From contig MU646861.1 of assembly GCA_026770585.1 (NCBI GenBank), positions 191,994 through 203,315 on the forward strand: 11,322 bases of DNA. The letters are read 5' to 3'. Below, piece by piece: positions 8,701 through 11,322 of the stretch. This DNA is from Baffinella frigidus. Lineage: Eukaryota; Cryptophyceae; Cryptomonadales; Baffinellaceae. Under the pieces are notes generated by a model. The model did no database searches. It was not told the DNA's origin and saw nothing but the letters and a program-made list of their open reading frames with translations. How positions within the stretch are numbered: the first letter of the stretch is position 1; the number at the start of each line of letters is the position of its first letter. Made by a program: the position numbers and the translations under genes.

Positions 8701-8943
8701 TGCAAGGAAGTATGCCTCAAGGGTGGACACCATAACGCATACCTACCCTCCACACATACTCAATCAGTCCGGCCCCGACGGGTATGTGTTAGGGTAGGTC
8801 CACTGTAGGAAGCGTGCAGAAAACGGTCGTGGGTCTGAGGCAGAGCTAGAAACCGGACACGACAGAGTGCATACCGGTCGTGGATCTGAGCGGCGCGCGC
8901 TGCGGCCTCGATCTCGTCACGCGTTGCGTCCGCTGCTCCGTAC
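1497..8943 (-). CDS. ABCB6/HMT1/ATM-type half ABC transporter, partial gene (join of five exons)
   Basis: Minus-strand gene, joined from 8943-8875, 5880-5768, 4930-4846, 3228-3123 and 1561-1497. The 438 nt form one open frame of 146 codons. Split codons close correctly at every junction: CG+G gives Arg, G+AG gives Glu, AA+G gives Lys, and the next junction is phase 0. All introns are GT...AG. The product covers the second half of an ABC nucleotide-binding domain: helical region, signature [13 protein letters not shown], Walker B LLLLDE with the catalytic Glu, D-loop SALD, H-loop SHRLS and a C-terminal [17 protein letters not shown]. Wording such as [11 protein letters not shown] and [14 protein letters not shown] is that of half-size ABCB6, HMT1 and ABCB7/ATM1 exporters, which sit in mitochondrial, vacuolar or endosomal membranes and move metal-thiol, porphyrin or similar substrates. 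Substrate and compartment cannot be read here. Walker A, Q-loop and the transmembrane domain lie upstream, outside the window; the stop codon was not located. Confidence 0.9.
1721..1750 (-). pseudogene. Tail exon fragment, 30 nt (nearest the real exon)
   Basis: After GGGAAAGCAG comes a head reading [10 protein letters not shown], with one non-synonymous change. It passes at GTAT into ACTGTATA repeats. The intron tail before it (GACGCTGAC..GGGAAAGCAG) matches the real acceptor. Confidence 0.86.
1938..1967 (-). pseudogene. Tail exon fragment, 30 nt
   Basis: After CGAAAACAG comes a head reading [10 protein letters not shown], identical to the intact exon over all 30 nt. It then passes at GTAT into ACTGTATA repeats. 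Confidence 0.86.
2161..2190 (-). pseudogene. Tail exon fragment, 30 nt
   Basis: After GGGAAAGCAG comes a head reading [10 protein letters not shown], the most diverged of the four tail fragments, with several amino-acid changes. It then passes into the TATACAG array. Confidence 0.82.
2418..2522. mobile_element. Foldback element family B, copy 2
   Basis: Same family as 813-918 with scattered substitutions (TATCCCTCAAGTGGCCAG ... CTGGGCACTTATGGGATA). Its right end abuts the most upstream tail-exon fragment. Confidence 0.7.
2520..2549 (-). pseudogene. Tail exon fragment, 30 nt (most upstream)
   Basis: After AAGCGCAG comes GGGTTGATAGCGGACGAG.., reading [10 protein letters not shown]. It carries one non-synonymous and two synonymous changes against exon 1561-1497. 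Its last bases overlap the end of the foldback element at 2418-2522. Confidence 0.8.
2580..3120. other. Intron sequence without a recognised gene
   Basis: Mixed-composition sequence inside the intron between exons 4 and 5. It has a few telomere-like heptamers at 2586-2599, an inverted pair CCCACCAACCCTCACGG (2625-2641) and CCGTGAGGGTTGGTGG (2780-2795), and the same CCCCAGATCTGGGG palindrome (2688-2701). Nothing coding is supported. Confidence 0.55.
3123..3228 (-). CDS. ABC transporter exon 4 of 5: H-loop exon
   Basis: This 106-nt exon is one base (G, completing Lys) plus 35 codons. It encodes [15 protein letters not shown], then [15 protein letters not shown], then EGSHE. The His of SHRLS is the H-loop (switch) residue that contacts the ATP gamma-phosphate. 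[18 protein letters not shown] is the conserved following beta strand and turn of B-family NBDs. The acceptor is ATCATCCAG|GGGG and the donor is CACGAG|GTCATA. The intron begins in phase 0 and joins the tail exon to give [14 protein letters not shown], as expected for the family. The acceptor has a weak polypyrimidine tract. At least three shorter copies of the same exon head lie upstream in the intron at 3998, 3895 and 3447. Confidence 0.92.
3288..3386. repeat. CT block with conserved edges, copy 1
   Basis: Begins TTGCCATCAG..ATAAGCATCTCTCT, continues as a CT/CCCT tract, and ends CTCTCTGCAGAGAT. The same edges frame 4050-4144. The block joins directly to the H-loop fragment at 3385. Confidence 0.8.
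3385..3447 (-). pseudogene. H-loop exon fragment, 63 nt
   Basis: After GTCATCCAG comes a head reading [15 protein letters not shown] then NADRI. It has five differences from the intact exon, all synonymous, including the first base (AAA versus AAG, both Lys). It breaks off at CGCATCAT and joins a CTCTGCAGAG block. Confidence 0.9.
3477..3771. repeat. 24-bp minisatellite, about 12 units
   Basis: Unit close to TTATCAACGTCGGATAAACC plus CTAA, with A/G and C/T variants. On the minus strand it reads ..GACGTTGATAATCAG|GGG.., resembling the real exon 4 acceptor region GACGTTGGAGGTTATCATCCAG|GGGG. It therefore appears to be a decayed tandem copy of that junction. Confidence 0.8.
3851..3895 (-). pseudogene. 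H-loop exon fragment, 45 nt
   Basis: After ATCATCCAG comes a head reading [14 protein letters not shown]. It has four differences from the intact exon, all synonymous. Homology ends after ATCGT and continues as ACGAGT. The intron tail before it (GACGTTGGAGGTTATC) is also the same as at the real acceptor. Confidence 0.88.
3981..3998 (-). pseudogene. H-loop exon fragment, 18 nt
   Basis: After CAACAG comes GGGGCGCACGGCCGTGGT, matching the exon 4 head (GRTAV) with one synonymous difference. Homology ends right after GT. Confidence 0.75.
4050..4144. repeat. CT block with conserved edges, copy 2
   Basis: Same layout as 3288-3386: TTGCCATCAGACAATAAGCA, a CT tract, then CTCTGCAGAGAT. The matching edges show a duplicated unit rather than two independent microsatellites. 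Confidence 0.8.
4318..4500. repeat. 27-bp minisatellite, about 7 units
   Basis: Unit around CCCTACACCCCAAGTGTATG followed by GTGTGGG or GTGTGGA. The period is a multiple of three, so several frames stay open on both strands. There is no sign of real coding. Confidence 0.85.
4571..4693. mobile_element. MULE-like foldback element (family A), right end missing
   Basis: Begins CTAATAGGGTCACGGCCTGA and matches the family through the central GGTCCTAGGATCCCTCGG and the right-arm GGTCCTAGGCAAT. It then breaks into GGAGCACCGCC, a sequence also present before the element at 4521. The two flanking copies (4519-4557 and 4691-4729) share the CAAT at the breakpoint. Confidence 0.75.
4742..4830. repeat. 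AT-rich short repeat
   Basis: Three to four units of ATTAATTAATTGCTCCACAA then AAG or AGT, just inside the intron after exon 4930-4846. Confidence 0.75.
4846..4930 (-). CDS. ABC transporter exon 3 of 5: Walker B and D-loop exon
   Basis: This 85-nt exon is AG, 27 codons, then AA. It encodes [20 protein letters not shown] followed by NALFDAC. LLLLDE is Walker B with the catalytic glutamate, and SALD is the D-loop that contacts the other NBD of the dimer. The acceptor is GGTGCAG|AG. The donor is TGCAA|GTAACC, followed by a C-rich stretch. The two leading bases complete the Glu codon begun in the signature exon. The trailing AA is completed by G from exon 3228-3123, giving Lys. This is the longest of four ordered copies of the same exon head: three shorter ones lie upstream in the same intron at 5476, 5359 and 5107. 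Only this copy carries the exon through to the C-terminal NALFDAC and a correctly phased donor. Confidence 0.92.
5050..5107 (-). pseudogene. Walker B exon fragment, 58 nt
   Basis: After GGTGCAG comes (E)[19 protein letters not shown]. It has five internal differences from exon 4930-4846, four synonymous and one Ser-to-Leu. Homology stops just after GAGGT and the sequence returns to the minisatellite (TGACCAGTATATATAC). It is the longest fragment and the one nearest the intact exon. Confidence 0.88.
5329..5359 (-). pseudogene. Walker B exon fragment, about 31 nt
   Basis: After GGTGCAG comes (E)[10 protein letters not shown]. It shares the three synonymous Leu differences of the 5476 copy but continues through GCGACG before breaking. 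The following CCCTTACCAATATACG is shared with the sequence after the 5476 copy, so these two are sister copies. The GTAAGT seen there is replaced by GCCAGC here. Confidence 0.82.
5452..5476 (-). pseudogene. Walker B exon fragment, 25 nt
   Basis: After GATGCAG comes a copy of the exon 3 head reading (E)LLLLDEA. In the first 23 nt it differs from the intact exon at three bases, all synonymous in Leu codons. It ends in CACC followed at once by GTAAGT, a strong donor consensus, so it could be recognised as a micro-exon. Using it would shift the frame (25 nt). Confidence 0.85.
5519..5764. repeat. GA (CT on minus) microsatellite
   Basis: About 245 bp of GAGAGA with GCGA, GAAA and GATA variants. 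It begins at the donor of the signature exon. Long K/E/R or S/L frames across it are low-complexity shadows. Confidence 0.92.
5768..5880 (-). CDS. ABC transporter exon 2 of 5: signature (C-loop) exon
   Basis: This 113-nt exon starts with one base completing the split Arg, then 37 codons, then a G that opens a Glu codon. It encodes [20 protein letters not shown] followed by [22 protein letters not shown] is the ABC signature that closes over ATP bound to the opposite NBD. The preceding [11 protein letters not shown] is typical of half-size B-family exporters. The acceptor is CCCCTGCAG|GATC at 5886-5881 and the donor is CCCG|GTACCC at 5767. The donor leads straight into a long CT tract, which reads as GA on the plus strand. 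The ATG inside (5876-5874) is an internal Met, not a start, because the frame and homology continue upstream through the splice site. Confidence 0.94.
5889..6005. repeat. 11-bp minisatellite CAGCAATCCGT
   Basis: About ten units (CAGCAATCCGT with CATC, CGGC and AGAA variants) abut the signature exon acceptor. The same units reappear, split by a foldback element, at 7663-7674 and 7846-7868, and once at 6903. Confidence 0.9.
6003..6103. repeat. Dispersed repeat, copy 1
   Basis: GGGAGGCGAC..CGAGAGCAGAAGATGCTCTAGAG..GTCACCTACCCAGAGTC..TATATCACC.AGTATACAACG, in short pieces. It matches 8005-8090 at high identity. In both copies it follows the CAGCAATCCGT array and a CAGCAAGCTTG. Confidence 0.8.
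6106..6288. mobile_element. 183-bp foldback MITE with TA target duplication
   Basis: The ends GAGCTATTCCGGTAGGACTT and AAGTCCTACCGGAATAGCTC are exact inverted repeats that extend imperfectly inward (GACTTCGAGACTTCAAGACT). TA flanks both sides (6104-6105, 6289-6290). The homologous locus near 8084 has a single TA at this point. TA duplication is typical of Tc1/mariner-type and some other MITEs. Confidence 0.85.
6387..6543. repeat. Imperfect foldback, about 62-bp arms
   Basis: CTTATCTCAGAAAAGGAGTT..CTCGTTTTCTTAAGTCAA pairs with TTGACTTAAGAAAACGAG..AACTCCTTTTCTGAGATAAG. The segment TAGAGAAAAGAATAAGT.GAC occurs directly repeated at 6339 and 6462. Confidence 0.8.
6554..6832. repeat. Large foldback with about 100-bp arms
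   Basis: The left arm (6554-6677) and right arm (6735-6832) are inverted copies. They include CCACCAGCCCTCAGAAGTGA, CGAGCGATCGCAAAAGTTGA and GGGCAATTGCCCACAATTCT. The left arm has an internal duplication of GATTTCCTCGGG. A third partial inverted copy (CACTTCTGAGGGCTAGTGG) lies at 6687-6708. No open frame is supported. Confidence 0.85.
7029..7187. repeat. Inverted repeat, 25-bp arms
   Basis: CCTTGCTCGGATAGCAAGGG.. at 7029-7053 pairs with ..CCCTCGCTATCCGACCAAGG at 7163-7187. The 110 bp between them is non-coding. Confidence 0.7.
7369..7524. mobile_element. 156-bp foldback element with C/G-homopolymer arms
   Basis: The ends CTAGCTCTGTCCCACTTG and CAAGTGGGACAGAGCTAG continue into GGGCTCC..CATCAA and a C11/G14 run, with GTGAATTT/AAATTCAC near the loop. 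CTAGCTCTG-type ends also occur at 8619-8631, 10495, 10659 and 10770, suggesting a family. Confidence 0.78.
7675..7845. mobile_element. 171-bp foldback MITE in the CAGCAATCCGT array, AATC duplication
   Basis: The ends TCATCCGGACGAGTATTTTC and GAAAACACTCGTCCGGATGA are inverted repeats. Inner arms CAACGAAAATTACCACAC and GTGTAGTAATTTTCGTTG also pair. AATC flanks both sides (7671-7674, 7846-7849). Removing the element restores GTCAGCAATCCGTCATC, an intact array unit. Confidence 0.83.
8005..8097. repeat. Dispersed repeat, copy 2 (empty-site copy)
   Basis: Homologous to 6023-6103 and continues as CAACGTATACGAAGATAA. The other copy is interrupted at this TA by a foldback element. Confidence 0.8.
8495..8511 (-). 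pseudogene. Donor-side copy of exon 1 3' end with intron start
   Basis: GCTCAGGATCGCGACCG|GTATCCACACTGTC resembles the exon 1 donor junction, and its intron part (CACTGTCGTGTCC) matches that following the real donor. Identity continues to about 8470. Confidence 0.72.
8591..8611. repeat. Short hairpin
   Basis: GGCTCACC-AAATC-GGTGAGCC, a perfect 8-bp stem. It is followed by CCCAAATAGACTTGAGACAG, which resembles the right arm of the 7369-7524 element. Confidence 0.6.
8632..8808. mobile_element. 177-bp element with 24-bp inverted ends
   Basis: CTACGGTGGACTTACCCTAA.. at the left pairs with ..TTAGGGTAGGTCCACTGTAG at the right, with two mismatches. The interior has partial GGCCGG pairing and no open frame. 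It lies just downstream of exon 1 in the intron. Confidence 0.72.
8824..8839 (-). pseudogene. Donor-side copy of exon 1 3' end, 16 nt
   Basis: CTCAGACCCACGACCG matches the last 16 nt of exon 8943-8875 (CTCAGATCCACGACCG) with one change. It is followed by TTTTCTGC instead of the GTATGC donor. It lies about 36 bp beyond the real donor. Confidence 0.65.
8875..8943 (-). CDS. ABC transporter exon 1 of 5 in window: helical region before the signature motif
   Basis: This 69-nt exon reads (G) then 22 codons then CG. It encodes [19 protein letters not shown] followed by IHD and a split Arg. ABCB6/HMT1-type NBDs have this stretch (YG.., then EAA..AAQIHD.IM) between the Q-loop and the signature motif. 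The acceptor is CCTGCAG|G and the donor is CG|GTATGC. The exon enters one base before a codon boundary and leaves after two bases, and it joins exon 5880-5768 in frame as IHD-R-IMSF. It was too short to stand out as an open frame and was found by following the protein family upstream of IMSFEHGY. Upstream, the intron holds a degenerate array containing the same CACGTCCTG..AG|GTACGGA junction. Downstream, two copies of its donor junction occur (8839-8824 and 8511-8495). Confidence 0.87.
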
Positions 8944-9270
8944 CTGCAGGACGTGACCCGGACGTGTTAACATGCTGACCCGGACGTGTGATCGTGTTCC
9001 GTACGTACCGGCCTGGACGTGTTGACATGTTCTGTGCCTACAGGACGTGACACGGACGTGTTAATCTACAGACCCGGACGTGTGATCATTTTCCGTACGT
9101 ACCGACCAGGACGTGTTAACCTACTGACCAGGACGTGTTAACACATAAAACCAGGCAGGATTACATGTCGAGGCGGACGTGTGGACATGTTCCGCACCTT
9201 CCGGACGTGATGTGTCACGTCCGGACATCCGGACGTGTGAACATACAGCCCCGGACGAGTCAACATCCAC
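8944..9270. repeat. Degenerate GGACGTGTTAACAT array containing exon 1 acceptor-like junctions
   Basis: Units of roughly 18-30 bp built from GGACGTG(A/T) plus TTAACAT or CCGTACGTACC. On the minus strand several read CACGTCCTG..G|GTACGTACGGA or CACGTCCTGTAG|GCACAG, resembling the real acceptor CACGTCCTGCAG|GTACGGAGC. A further copy with nine exon bases (GGAG|GTACGGAGC) is at 9530-9515. A perfect hairpin CCGGACGTGA-TGTG-TCACGTCCGG is at 9201-9224. Confidence 0.7.
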
Positions 9271-9323
9271 TTAGCAGCGACCGACGATATTTCCCCCCGG
9301 ATTCTCGGGGGAAGTTCCGGTTG

Positions 9324-9402
9324 GAATCCATAGCAATGGAAAAGATTCTAGTACAAATCGTTTAGATGGACTGCATCCGTGAAGACCTCGGTGGCTGCTA
9401 AG
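9324..9402. repeat. Direct repeat, copy 1
   Basis: GGAATCCATAGCAATGG..TCTAGTACAAATCGTT..GATGGACTG.ATCCGTGAAG, then CTGCTAAGT. The same order occurs at 10029-10108. Confidence 0.78.
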
Positions 9403-9416
9403 TGGAACGGGGGCAT

Positions 9417-9504
9417 AAAGATAGCACGGAGATGCTATCTTGTCATCAATCTCATGCATAAGATAGCACGGGGATGCTATCTTGTCATCGATTTCATGCA
9501 TAAG
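9417..9504. repeat. Tandem duplication of 44 bp with internal hairpins
   Basis: AAGATAGCACGG.GATGCTAT then CTTGTCATC.AT.TCATGCAT occurs twice in tandem. GATAGCA/TGCTATC pair within each unit. Confidence 0.85.
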
Positions 9505-9594
9505 CTGCTAAGTGGCTCCGTACCTCCAGGACGTGACACACCCAGACGTGTGAACACATATAACGAGGCAGGCTGATATGTAGAGGCGGACGCG

Positions 9595-9762
9595 TTAATA
9601 GTGTAACGGCCTGAAAATGGGGTAGTTTGGCATACGGCATGGCCTAGGACCTCCTACCGTAGGCCGAAACTTTTTGGTCCTAGGATCCCTCGGCCTACGG
9701 TAGGAGGTCCTAGGCTATGCCGTATGCCTAACTACCCCATTTTCAGGCCGTTAGCCTATTAG
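9595..9762. mobile_element. MULE-like foldback element (family A), complete copy
   Basis: A 168-bp near-perfect palindrome with ends TTAATAGTGTAACGGCCTG and CAGGCCGTTAGCCTATTAG. Each arm holds GGCATACGGCAT and CCTAGGACCTCCTACCGTAG, with a short central AAACTTTTTGGTCCTAGGAT. It has no open frame. The flanks GCGGACGCG and CGTGGACGC are only loosely alike. Confidence 0.82.
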
Positions 9763-9917
9763 CGTGGACGCATAAAACCGAGCAGGCTCATGTTACCACG
9801 CCAGGTCACTAGTCGGATTTTCATTTTACTACACAATCTACGTGTAAAGTTGATTCTCACCAGGGAAACACGCCAAAAGTGTTGGAAAATGGAGCCCTTC
9901 GTGGGCGCTACAATGTG

Positions 9918-9968
9918 TTTTTGTACCACGAAACACTTTTAGCGCGAAACGTTGCGTGTGAAATCCCC
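9918..9968. repeat. Inverted dispersed repeat with 6847-6895
   Basis: The reverse complement of this stretch shares AACGTTTCGCGCTAAAAGT and CGTGGTACAA with 6847-6895, in the same order and spacing. Confidence 0.72.
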
Positions 9969-10028
9969 ACTTATGACATGGCGTGGTATGAACCACGTCG
10001 GGAAGTGTATCCGGGGGAAAAGCGTTTG

Positions 10029-10108
10029 AAATTCCTCAGCAATGGATAAGGTTCTAGTACAAATCGTTGAGATGGACTGTATCCGTGAAGCCCCCGGTAG
10101 CTGCTAAG
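10029..10108. repeat. Direct repeat, copy 2
   Basis: Second copy of the 9324-9402 sequence, separated from it by one family A element and other repeats. Confidence 0.78.
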
Positions 10109-10204
10109 TTGTTTCTTAAGGTTCACAGACTTTTGTATGACTCAACTCAAGGCCCAAGGGCCTCATTTAGGACCTGTATCAAGAGTAATAAAGAAGAAGA
10201 CGAA

Positions 10205-10443
10205 AAGTAACCAGGCAGTTATTCTCCCGGGAAAAAAACTAGAGATACGATTTTGGTGTATATGAAGGCATAGGGGCTGTTCATATTGGCCTTTCATAGC
10301 AGTACCTTCACAATATATGGCCTTAAAATACACCAAAATCGCATCGCTGGTTTGTTTTACACAATGTTCATATCTCCCTGGAAAAAGTAGAGATACGAAC
10401 AAGAGAAGTAACCGGGCGGTGATTCTCCCGGGGAAAAAACTAG
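10205..10443. repeat. Direct plus inverted repeat block
   Basis: AAGTAACC.GGC.GT.ATTCTCCCGG..AAAAAACTAG is directly repeated at 10205-10242 and 10406-10443. Between them GATACGATTTTGGTGTAT (10244-10261) pairs with ATACACCAAAATCGCATC (10328-10345). No gene is supported. Confidence 0.72.
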
Positions 10444-10456
10444 CGTGAGGTTTTAC

Positions 10457-10621
10457 TTTCAAGGACAAGCCAGAATAAAACTCAGGTAGAGCTAGTAAAC
10501 GGTCGTGGGAGGCAAAAAAGGTAGCGATACCTCTAGTTTCCCCCCCCAAAACTAGCGTGAACGGTCGTGGGAGGCGCGCGTTCTAGCACTGCCTGAGTTT
10601 TATTCTGGCTTTTCCTTGAAA
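10457..10621. repeat. Inverted repeat, 39-bp arms
   Basis: TTTCAAGGACAAGCCAGAAT..CTCAGGTAGAGCTAG (10457-10495) is complementary to CTAGCACTGCCTGAGTTTTA..TTCCTTGAAA (10583-10621). Confidence 0.8.
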
Positions 10622-10731
10622 GTATTTAAGAGCAGAAACCCAGCACAAACGGGCGCGTTCTAGCTCTGCCTGAGTTTTATTCTGGCGTGTCCTTGAAAGT
10701 ATTGAAGATCAGAAACCCAGTACAAACGGGC
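10576..10731. repeat. Tandem duplication of about 77 bp
   Basis: GCGCGTTCTAGC.CTGCCTGA..CCTTGAAAGTATT.AAGA..CAGAAACCCAG.ACAAACGG appears twice, at 10576-10652 and 10653-10731. The second copy continues into GCCAATCAAAAGCC. Confidence 0.85.
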
Positions 10732-10830
10732 CAATCAAAAGCCTGCAGGGCGAGCCAGAATGAAAGTGAGGCAGAGCTAGGCTTTAGACGTTTGGAGCGC
10801 TCGTTTCTAGCCTCGAGAGGAATCAACCAC

Positions 10831-10998
10831 TTTATAGGGTAACGGCATAAAAATGGGGTAGTTAGGCCTACGGGATTGCCTAGGACCTCCTACCGTGGGC
10901 CGAGACTTTTTGGTCCTAGGATCCCTCGGCCTACGGTAGGAGGTCCTAGGCAATACCGTATGCCTAACTACCACATTTTCAGGCCGTTAGCCTATGAA
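10831..10998. mobile_element. MULE-like foldback element (family A), copy with 9-bp target duplication
   Basis: 168 bp, with ends TTTATAGGGTAACGGC and GGCCGTTAGCCTATGAA. It is immediately flanked by the same 9 bp, ATCAACCAC, on both sides (10822-10830 and 10999-11007). A 9-bp duplication with long inverted arms is characteristic of Mutator-like elements. It is non-coding, hence non-autonomous. Confidence 0.82.
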
Positions 10999-11043
10999 AT
11001 CAACCACTGAGCAGACACCGGTGCCTTTGGGAAGCGATCCAAC

Positions 11044-11147
11044 TATTCCTTAAGTGACCCACGGGCGAATAATCGCCCGTGGAAGCCCTAGTCAGGTCTT
11101 AGGGCCCTACGGTAGGGCGTATGAGCCTACTGGCCACTTAAGGAATA
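11044..11147. mobile_element. Foldback element family B, copy 3
   Basis: The inverted ends are TATTCCTTAAGTG and CTGGCCACTTAAGGAATA. The left internal part differs, carrying its own hairpin CACGGGCGA..TCGCCCGTG. The right half GGGCCCTACGGTAGGGCG matches the other copies. Confidence 0.68.
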
Positions 11148-11233
11148 CGATTCCCGTACGAATTGCAAATACTTTTGCCGGTGACCTGACCAATCTTGCC
11201 CGGATTGCCGGGCAAGAGTTGCATCCGTCCCTG

Positions 11234-11270
11234 CCAGGTGGAAGGGAAGAGCGAGCGAGAGAGATAGAGA

Positions 11271-11314
<44 letters not shown>

Positions 11315-11322
11315 GAAAGGGG
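11234..11322. repeat. GAGC/GATA/GACA simple repeats at the window end
   Basis: GAGCGAGCGAGAGA, then GATA units, then about seven GACA units, then AGAGAAAGGGG. Nothing coding. Confidence 0.92.

Larger units (their letters stand above)
5881..8874 (-). other. Intron between exons 1 and 2 (2994 bp)
   Basis: Runs from GTATGC (8874) to CTGCAG (5881). It contains donor-junction copies near its start, then at least five foldback elements between 6104 and 8808, a segmental repeat, and an 11-bp minisatellite just before the acceptor. I see no further exon: the split Arg codon closes directly across it. Confidence 0.85.

Noticed and set aside
11054-11281. Open frame beginning with a GRIIARGSPSQVL-like stretch resembling an ABC C-terminus
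   Set aside because: It starts inside a family B foldback element and ends in simple repeats, so the likeness is probably chance.

Overview
The window looks like nuclear DNA of a unicellular eukaryote, plausibly a green-lineage alga. It carries a minus-strand gene cut into tiny phase-compatible exons with GT...AG introns, third-position GC-rich codons, telomere-like CCCTAAA-type heptamers, and introns swollen with minisatellites and palindromic mobile elements. There is no bacterial gene structure, rRNA, tRNA or CRISPR. The species cannot be fixed from sequence alone.

One gene is supported: the 3' half of the nucleotide-binding domain of a half-size ABC transporter of the ABCB6/HMT1/ATM type. 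It runs from about 8943 down to 1497 in five exons: 8943-8875, 5880-5768, 4930-4846, 3228-3123 and 1561-1497. Joined, they give 438 nt (146 codons) in one open frame. In order they hold the helical region before the signature, the [13 protein letters not shown] signature, Walker B and D-loop ([12 protein letters not shown]), the H-loop (VVSHRLS), and the C-terminal [17 protein letters not shown] tail. Walker A, the Q-loop and the membrane domain must lie beyond 11322. The final exon was not found.

The introns are the striking part. Upstream of the last three exons there are several truncated copies of the junction, each made of the intron tail, the AG and the first part of the exon. For the Walker B exon the copies grow along transcription (about 25, 31 and 58 nt, then the full 85 nt). 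For the H-loop exon they also grow (18, 45 and 63 nt, then 106 nt). The tail exon has four 30-nt copies before the full 65 nt. Downstream of two exons there are copies of the donor junction with the exon 3' end. Local minisatellites carry the AG plus the first few exon bases in each period. In the Walker B and H-loop copies, 17 of 18 differences from the intact exon are synonymous, and several fragments end exactly at an internal GT.

Layout: 1-580 is poly-G and a dispersed repeat; 580-1496 is donor-side copies, telomere-like heptamers and palindromic elements; 1590-2417 is a TATACAG array broken by tail-exon copies; 2580-3120 is intron; 3288-4146 is CT tracts, a 24-bp array and H-loop copies; 4318-4500 is a 27-bp array; 4931-5440 is a 33-bp junction minisatellite; 5519-5764 is a GA tract; 5889-6005 is an 11-bp array; 6104-8808 is a run of foldback elements; 9000-9270 is an acceptor-derived array; 9595-11147 is MULE-like and other foldback elements; 11234-11322 is simple repeats.
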